Source: Podocnemis expansa (taxonomy: Eukaryota > Chordata > Testudines > Podocnemididae). From it: a DNA stretch of 64,000 nt. Positions 57,361 through 64,000 of the stretch are shown in pieces. Below the pieces are notes generated by a model, which was not told the DNA's origin, searched no databases, and worked only from the letters and a program-made list of their open reading frames with translations. The position numbers and the translations under genes were made by a program. Every line of letters begins with the position of its first letter. Positions within the stretch are counted from its first letter, which is position 1. The stretch lies in the NCBI GenBank assembly GCA_007922195.1, contig ML682038.1:5417774-5481773 (forward strand), given 5' to 3'.

Positions 57361-57450
57361 TGGGCCAACATCCCCAACGGCATTTAGGTGCCTAACTCCC
57401 CTTAATTTAAATGATTGTTAGGTGCCTCAATACCTTGGAGGATCTGGGTC
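57361..57450. repeat. Palindromic MITE-like repeat (catttaggtgcctaactcc family)
   Basis: catttaggtgcctaactccc on the left and gttaggtgcctcaatacctt on the right pair around ttaatttaaatga. It closes with gaggatctgggtc. A standard short palindromic repeat of sauropsid genomes. Confidence 0.65.
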
Positions 57451-57739
57451 TTAGCCTTGCACCTTATTTGCAAAATTCTCAGTGAGCTTACCTAGGCTAT
57501 GTAACAAGCAGTGGTCCTTCCTTTAGATGCTGACCACCTGTGACAACAGTGCTGATCAGGAACAATAAGTGCTCAAGGATGAGCCTTGTGTGCTTTCCCA
57601 GTAGCTCACTTCCTCAGAAAACAACACATAGGAGTAGCCTGTTGTCATTTACATAAGGACAAACAACAAATGGTGTAGCTTACTCCTCACAAGTGGTTTT
57701 ATTTTTGTTTGTTTTTTAAACATAAAGACTTTATACAGT

Positions 57740-57931
57740 CAGGGGTTAAAGTAAGCCAGAATGCCCCAGAACACAGTTCTGGGGACCACAAATCTGAGAG
57801 GCCAGAATTCTGCGGCTCAGATTCCAGAAAAATCGGACCCACACATGCATGAAGAGGACCTGGACAACACAGGAAGCGGGCCCAGAGATTAGGAAGGCTC
57901 CAGGGCCCCTGAAATTACATTTTAACCACTG
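57740..57931. mobile_element. hAT-type MITE, family G, 192 bp
   Basis: The start caggggttaaagtaagcc and end attacattttaaccactg are inverted repeats. Flanks tatacagt and tatataaa agree at 5 of 8. A reverse copy is at 40134-40256. The 68-codon reverse frame across it is not a gene. Confidence 0.68.
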
Positions 57932-58150
57932 TATATAAAACTTGAACACCACTGTAATGGATGCAGCATAGGAAGAACATCAATAAAAATAATATTTTGA
58001 TTAGTATATTTTGTGTGCTTTCTAACCACCTCGGAAGACAGCCTTGTTTGATCTCATAGTCCAGGATGGTGTGTAATTCCATGGATAAGTTAGTAATATA
58101 AAGGATTTATCACCTGGAGTGTAAAAATCAATAGAATCATAATTTCAGTG

Positions 58151-58525
58151 AAACAAACAAGGTGTCCTGTGGCACTTAAAGACTAACAAATTTATTTATT
58201 GCATGAGCCTTCGTGGGAGAAAATCCCACTTTGTGAGATGCTTTGAAGATGGAGAACTTACAGAATGGGAGGAAATAAATTCAGGGAAGTGTAAGTCATG
58301 AGATCAGGTCACACTGTAACAGCAAATCAAAGCAGTTGTTAAGATTCAAACACTGGGGAACAGCATAGAGAGGAAGGTGAGGTCAAATCACCTGCTGTAA
58401 TTAGAAAAAAAATCTGAAGTCCCTATTTTGCCCTGAAGCAATACCATCAAATTTGAAAATAAATTTGAGCTCTGCAGCTTCTCTGTGAAGCTTTGATCTG
58501 GTGTCACTCTCTGAGGTATGGCTAG
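58151..58525 (-). mobile_element. Penelope-like element 3' part
   Basis: On the - strand, endonuclease C-terminal sequence (ttcacagagaagctgcagag, aatttattttcaaatttgat) is followed by the tail ending at gtctttaagtgccacaggac near 58151. It lacks the GIY-YIG core and everything upstream, so it is a 5'-truncated copy of about 375 bases. Confidence 0.78.
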
Positions 58526-60029
58526 GAAGGGGACTCATTATGCCACCAGATCCCACTCCATGCCCCCCAGTTGGTTGAAATTTTGATAATAAAAAGTCAC
58601 TGAAAATGGATCGAGTTAGATATCATTTGAAAGTCCTTTCTCCCATGCACTACAATAGTACTCAATACAACTAATCTCAAGCAATTATATTGATCTGTAT
58701 TTGAGAAAATATTTAAAAATCACCTCTTTAATTTAATGCAGACAAGTGAAACAAGAAGCCCTCACAGAGGTAAATTATGGCCCCCAACCGACAGTTCTGT
58801 GTTATTAGTTAGTTCTCACTGTTTAGTGAATTCAGTGACACAGATTATCAGCTTTATTTACTGTGCTAAAAGGGTTGTACAGAAGCACTCCTTAAGACAT
58901 CAGCATCCAGCTAAAAATTACTGGAATCCATCTGTAAATGCTAAACACACTGCTATACAACATACATAACATAAAATAATTCATTACAATCTCAAAGTAA
59001 TTTATTATAAAATCCTTGTTTTTACTTTGCTTTTGTTCATTTTTAGGCATCAATGGGGACCAACTAGTAGCTGAATCTTTTGGAGAATACCACTACAAAG
59101 GGCCTGCTTAAACTTAGTGCTCGGTAGTATCTTATATACCATAAAAATGAATCTATAAACTGAATTTGGCAAGATTGGAAAGGAGGTACACTGAGCATCA
59201 GGAATAAGTTGAAGATGCTAGGATAAGTAACAGGTGTGGACAAGACTCATCTTACACTAGGTCAAATGGCAGGGGTTTTGAAAAGAACACTGCATCTTTT
59301 GCAGTAAGTCAGAAGCCTGAAGGTATCCATTAAGCACAGTTTCAAAATGTGAGACAATTAAAAAACTGTAAGGAACAGTTACTCTTACAGAGAATGTCAA
59401 AACACCAATGAAAGAAAGCAAACATCCAGCGTAGGGCTAAAGTGTCCACCTAATCCCTCTCTCTCAGTAGTGCCAAGAGGAAGATTTTTTTAACATACAA
59501 ATCCTTGGTGGAATAAGGATTTGAAACTACTCCATAAAGCTTTAAAATGAGATATATGGCCCTTTCTGTTCAGCTACTCTGAAATCTGTAGGGCCTTATG
59601 TATCTGCCAGATTAGAATTTGCCTCTGGCTGGGTGGCCTCTATTCTGTGCAGTAAAACTGAAAACTGACAGAGCTATACTATGTGTCACACACTAGGAAT
59701 CTAGCTGAGTGATGTCTATCTTCTCAAATACATTTCAGAATAGCATCGAGAATTAAGATTAAAGGTGCACTGACAATTAGTCAAGTACAGATATTCTCTT
59801 TGGTATTTCTATGGGGTTTGCTAAAGGGATGCTATAAACTTTAAATACAATCAATTTAAGAAAAAATATTTAAAATAGTTTCAGGTATTTGGCTCAAGGG
59901 AAGATCTATCTGCCAATATTTGTGATTTTACAATAATATTTTCCCATTTTTATTTTAAAAAAAGTAAATAAAACCTTCCTGTTGCTACGTCAAATACCCA
60001 GCAAACAAAAGGGGAAACTGACTAAGACC
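58526..60029. other. Intergenic sequence, nothing recognised
   Basis: A/T-rich, no gene, RNA or repeat structure I can support. Confidence 0.5.
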
Positions 60030-60308
60030 TTGTCTACATGGCCTTGTCTACACTAGCACTTATGTCACAAATCTTTTGTGAAAAAACAGCCCCTGAGCAA
60101 CATTGGTTTCCCTGGCATAAGTGGTTGTGTGGACAGTGCTATGTCAGCAGGGGATGTTTTCCCGCTGACACAGCTAGCGGTGGCTTTATTATGTTGGTGG
60201 GAGAGCTGTCTCCCACTGAAAAAACATGGCTAAACAAGCACCCTTACAACAGCACTGCCGTATGAAAACAGCTGTGCAGCTTTAAGTATTAAGTACAGAC
60301 TACCCCTA
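60030..60308. mobile_element. MITE-like repeat (ccttgtctacact end)
   Basis: accttgtctacatgg and ccttgtctacactagcactt in tandem at the left, a gaaaaaacagcccctgagca word typical of this family, and a right part with gggagagctgtctcccactg (a small hairpin) and agtattaagtacagactacc. The doubled left end suggests one copy landed in the end of another. The frame at 60038-60265 is not a gene. Confidence 0.55.
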
Positions 60309-60405
60309 AGACTCTCATTGATTTAAATGAGCTTAAAATCCTGCTCCTACTGTTTATAGTAGGGGAATAGGGTAAAACTAGACAATAAATACTGTAAAAG
60401 TTTGA

Positions 60406-60485
60406 CACAGTGGGATTTTCTCCCATGAAAGCTCATGTAATCAATTTATTAGTCTTTAAGTGCCACACGACCCCTTGTTTGTTTT
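60406..60485 (+). mobile_element. Penelope-like element tail fragment
   Basis: cacagtgggattttctccca, then aaagctcatgtaatcaattt, then ttagtctttaagtgccacac and gaccccttgtttg: the family terminus, forward. Confidence 0.78.
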
Positions 60486-63400
60486 AAAAATACACATTGG
60501 GGAGGGGGGGTTGGTTTTGTTTTTTTAAAGTAAACTGATATGGAAAAACAGGAGACATAATATATTCAAATAGAACTTAAGCTGATATCATTTTACACAT
60601 TTTGTTTGTTGTCTCAAAGACAGAAAGCAGGTAGTAGGTAGGAATGATCTCACTTTAAAGCTTCAAAATAAATTGTTTTGAACTGGAATGTGTAAGGGAT
60701 TTAAAAGTTACTGCTTTCAAACAGGAGTTCTGGAAAAAAGATTTCAACAATTACTTTATAGGTCTTCTCTGTGCTGGCAATGTCTTTCAAAGTCAGTAGC
60801 AAGGTAAACAGAAAATATTTTTGTGCATCTATAGTTCCAAACTAATCACAATAATAATGAAACCAATGATGTGCTGTTGATATTATTAAGGCATTTAGGA
60901 GTTGTCACGTTAGTCTATTTAGATGATTAACACTTTCAAGTTTGTGGAAGAATGATCTCTTTATTATTAAAACACATTGGGTATCAGTTTTGAGAGCTAT
61001 AATAAATATTGATTCCTAAGTGCATGTTCTATGTCCAAGTTTAGAAATCTTCTAATTCACTGTAAACACAGAAAACATACTGGAAATTCTTTAATCAAAT
61101 AAAAATAATTATACCTGGACTGCACAATGGTGTCCAGCAGTTAGTTTTATCCCAGAAATAATAACAGTGCTTCTTAAACTCACAAGTAGACCTGCATGAT
61201 ACATTCATTCCGAAAACACTCAGGATCAGCTGGCATTTGATTTTGACTTGCGTTCACAAATCAGCAGTGATTTACTCCAGTGTTGCTAGTGAAGCACTTT
61301 TGAGGCTGGATACAAAACAATTAATGTAAAATTTCAACCTTTCTTCCTTAGATGGGATAAGCCATGATTAAACATCAGCTGATTCTTTAATTGTCTCTTC
61401 AAGTGTCTCTTCCAAAGGAGGTCTCTAATTTGAGATGTATAGGAAAGATGTATCTGACAGGCTAGCTATCACAGTGGGCCAAAAATCTACCACTAGATTT
61501 AGTACACGCGTATGTGAACTTCAGTAGCAGTTGGCTTCATTAACATCAACAAAAGATGTGTATATATCCAAGACTAATATTTAGCCTGTGGACTCAGCCT
61601 AAATACTTTATAAGCCATTATATTGTGGCTATTCCCTTAGCTACCAATTTAATGAAGTAACAAGTTGTACTCATTAGTAGGGGCCTGCAGATCCACGGGT
61701 ATCCAGACACAGCTCCGGATAGCCGCAGAACCATTGCTGCGGATTGACTCATGGATGCGAATTCTATTTTTATCATCTCACAGTTCGATCCACCACTGCA
61801 GCACCTCTGCTGATCTGTGTCAGCAGCACACAGGGAAACCATGAAGCGCTCCAGCCAATCCTAGTTCAGCTCTGATTGTGATCTGCCAGCCATTCCCCAT
61901 GATTTCCCTGCCCACTTGTTCCTTTTCTTGTTTGCAATTTGCATGCCATGCTGTCAATCAGAGATTTCACTGGTGGGCAAGGAAATCTGATTGACAGCAC
62001 AGAGTGTGAAGGAAAAAGTCGGTGGGACCCATATGGTGAATGAACCAATCAAAGGCTGAAATGGTGAGTGTGAGCCCAAGCTTGGTTGCTGATTTGGTCA
62101 TGGATGCAGCTAAAACCTGGCATGCAAATTTCAGAACAGATCAATGCTATCACCAAGCGCATACAGTTCCACATTTTTGTATCCATGCAGTACTCTATTC
62201 ATTAGGAACTCACAGGCTAAAATAGGTGTCTGACACTTTCTTTCTTTGTTAGATTATTGCTTATTGACTTTAAACGCTTTTTAACTGTTAGCTAAACAAT
62301 AAGAGTTTTGGACACATAAAATATAATTCTGACAGCTCTCCAATTTTGACAACATGCCTCATATGCTCTGCATGAAACAGCATCAATTTTTCTATCCAAG
62401 GATCAAAGAGATACTTTCCATCTAAGGAAAAGTAGTAGTCTAAACAGGGCCAGTCACAGTTTCAGGGTCACTCCCATGACTCCTCATTCCCTTTTTTGAC
62501 AGTGAAACTTAAACATGACAAATTAAGTTAGCCAAGGTGTAATCCATTAATGTAAACTATCTGGATACACAGACAGGCCATTTGGGCTATGTTTATATTT
62601 AGGCTCTGAATGGAATATGCCAGAAAATTATTATTAATAATTATTCTTATAATAGCATCAACTTCTATTGTTATGCTGCCATAACTGTATTCACTCTAAC
62701 TTTGTGAAGGGTGCCTGAATGTGAATTGTTAAAGAAAGAATTAAGATAAGAGATCCACCATTGCTGAATATGAGGAAAGTAGCCTGGAAAAAAAATCATA
62801 ATGAAAAAATTATGCATCCTTATTTTGGACAGCTCTCCTGCCAGACCGGATGGGGTTTCAGCGCTTACATTTGGCAAGAATACTCCTCTTACTGAAAAGT
62901 GCCGTTGCTTGTTCCAGAGAACTGGCTTTGATTTGACAGAATGATGAGTCTTGGGAAATAACACACTGAGCATGCACAGTATATTCTTTCCCCTATACTC
63001 TTAAAAGGCATGATTCAAAATCTGCTAGAGTCAATGGGAGTCTTTCCACTGAGTTCACTGGGCTTGGATCAGGCCCAAAGTGAATAGTTAAAGAGTACCT
63101 TGCTACACATGCATATGCGGCTAAATTGCCTGCATATTTATAAACACCAGGAAGAGTACTGCTGTGAAATGGCAAGGTTACATTAAGACTGGGGAAAGAA
63201 CTCTGGTAGATCTTGTAATGGTTTAAGGGAGAATTCCTCCCCTTTTGTAAGATGCAAAGGCCAAAGCAAGGGCTCCACAGGAGTTCAGGCTACATTTTAA
63301 GCAGAGAGTTACATTTTAAGTATGCTCACCTATAATAAAATAGATTTATTTCAAAATCTCAACAAGCATCTGTCTAGCACTGAATAAATACTTACCCCCC

Positions 63401-64000
63401 CCCCAGTCTTTCTTTGCTGCTTTTAAAAGGCAAAACACCTTAATCGGTTTTGGCTAACATTGATTCACTATATTTTAATTCAAAAGGATTTTAGTTTCCA
63501 GTGTTATAATCCCCTGAATGTAGAAGTTCCAAAAGAACTGCTGACAAGCCTCAGTTATAGTGACAATGTATTCTGAAGCCTTAACATCATGGCTGCCTAA
63601 AAGGATCACTAGGCTACAGAATTCTTAGCATTTGTTGAAATCATTGCATATGAGCTATGTGACCATTCTGCCTCACTTGATCATTCATTAGAAATGGTTT
63701 TACTCTACACTATAAATCAACTGCCCAGATTCCTGTATGCATGCCTGCAGTACTCCTGTAACAAATCACTGTAGATCAACTGGAAATGCAATGCTCTGTT
63801 TTAAGAGGTGAATTGTGTCAAGTGCCAAGAAAAAGCTGCCTGCCTGATGCCAATCACTTTACCTGTCACTCTCTGAAACGAACGACTGCTTAAAGGAAAT
63901 TAAGATTACATGATGCTAATGCTCCTTTTTTTTCCTGGAAGACAAATATGGCACAAGTCCTTTTGGTGCTACTCTTTGTTTCTCGTTATAACAACAGGAT
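60486..64000. other. Intergenic sequence with minor repeat remnants
   Basis: No gene recognised. About 61676-61760 (aggggcctgcagatccacgg, gctgcggattgactcatgga) resembles one end of a GC-rich hAT-type repeat. 61949-61999 is a hairpin (see findings). About 63008-63080 has words of a palindromic repeat (agagtcaatgggagtctttc, cttggatcaggccc). The frame at 62671-62973 (100 codons, reverse) has no recognisable product. Confidence 0.45.

Larger units (their letters stand above)
55601..57739. other. Intergenic sequence with two palindromic MITE-like repeats
   Basis: No gene recognised. The two repeats are listed separately. A/T-rich elsewhere, with no RNA structure I can support. Confidence 0.5.

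Noticed and set aside
1..64000. CRISPR arrays, prokaryotic operons, rRNA genes or a novel defence-like system
   Set aside because: The window has vertebrate composition and transposons throughout; no regularly spaced direct repeats with unique spacers, no ribosome-binding sites before long open frames, and no rRNA signatures were found.

Overview
This window is vertebrate chromosomal DNA, most likely from a turtle. I see no prokaryotic gene structure and no convincing host protein-coding gene, rRNA or CRISPR array. The turtle call is an inference from the mix of old interspersed elements: CR1 LINEs with the classic 3' end, a Penelope-like element with a GIY-YIG endonuclease, a DIRS-type retrotransposon, solo LTRs of endogenous retroviruses, an L2-like LINE, and many non-autonomous hAT and palindromic MITE-like elements. 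Almost every open reading frame here is either chance or a decayed piece of a transposon.

Layout. About 0.3-6.5 kb is one decayed DIRS-like element with inverted terminal repeats and a still readable gag. It is broken by a 1.0-kb solo LTR (2408-3410, target duplication ccaac) and a small hAT MITE (5278-5452). 6.9-7.9 kb is a cluster of MITE, Penelope and CR1 fragments. 11.7-12.7 kb is a reverse-oriented CR1 3' region holding another hAT MITE. 15.5-20.4 kb holds two hAT elements around an LTR. 23.4-24.3 kb has two hAT MITEs with perfect 8-bp target duplications. 29.9-30.5 kb is an L2-like 3' end. From about 31 to 39 kb the DNA is essentially free of recognisable repeats; it includes two stretches that look like possible conserved non-coding elements.

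39.2-48.2 kb is the most structured part, a stack of nested insertions. An old forward CR1 (39215-48241) was split by a 6.2-kb hAT-type insertion (39835-45998, perfect duplication ccactcag). That insertion contains a younger reverse CR1 (42547 to about 45640), which is itself split by a 1.44-kb solo LTR (43771-45209, duplication ggtc). At two of these junctions the interrupted CR1 reads straight across once the insert is removed, so the order of events can be read directly. 53.8-55.6 kb is a reverse Penelope-like element split by an 842-bp hAT element. The remaining 56-64 kb is mostly plain intergenic DNA with small MITEs.

There is no gene network to describe. The content is a layered record of transposition in what is probably a large intergenic region or intron. 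Boundaries given with target-site duplications are directly visible; family names rest on motif and consensus recognition without a database search.
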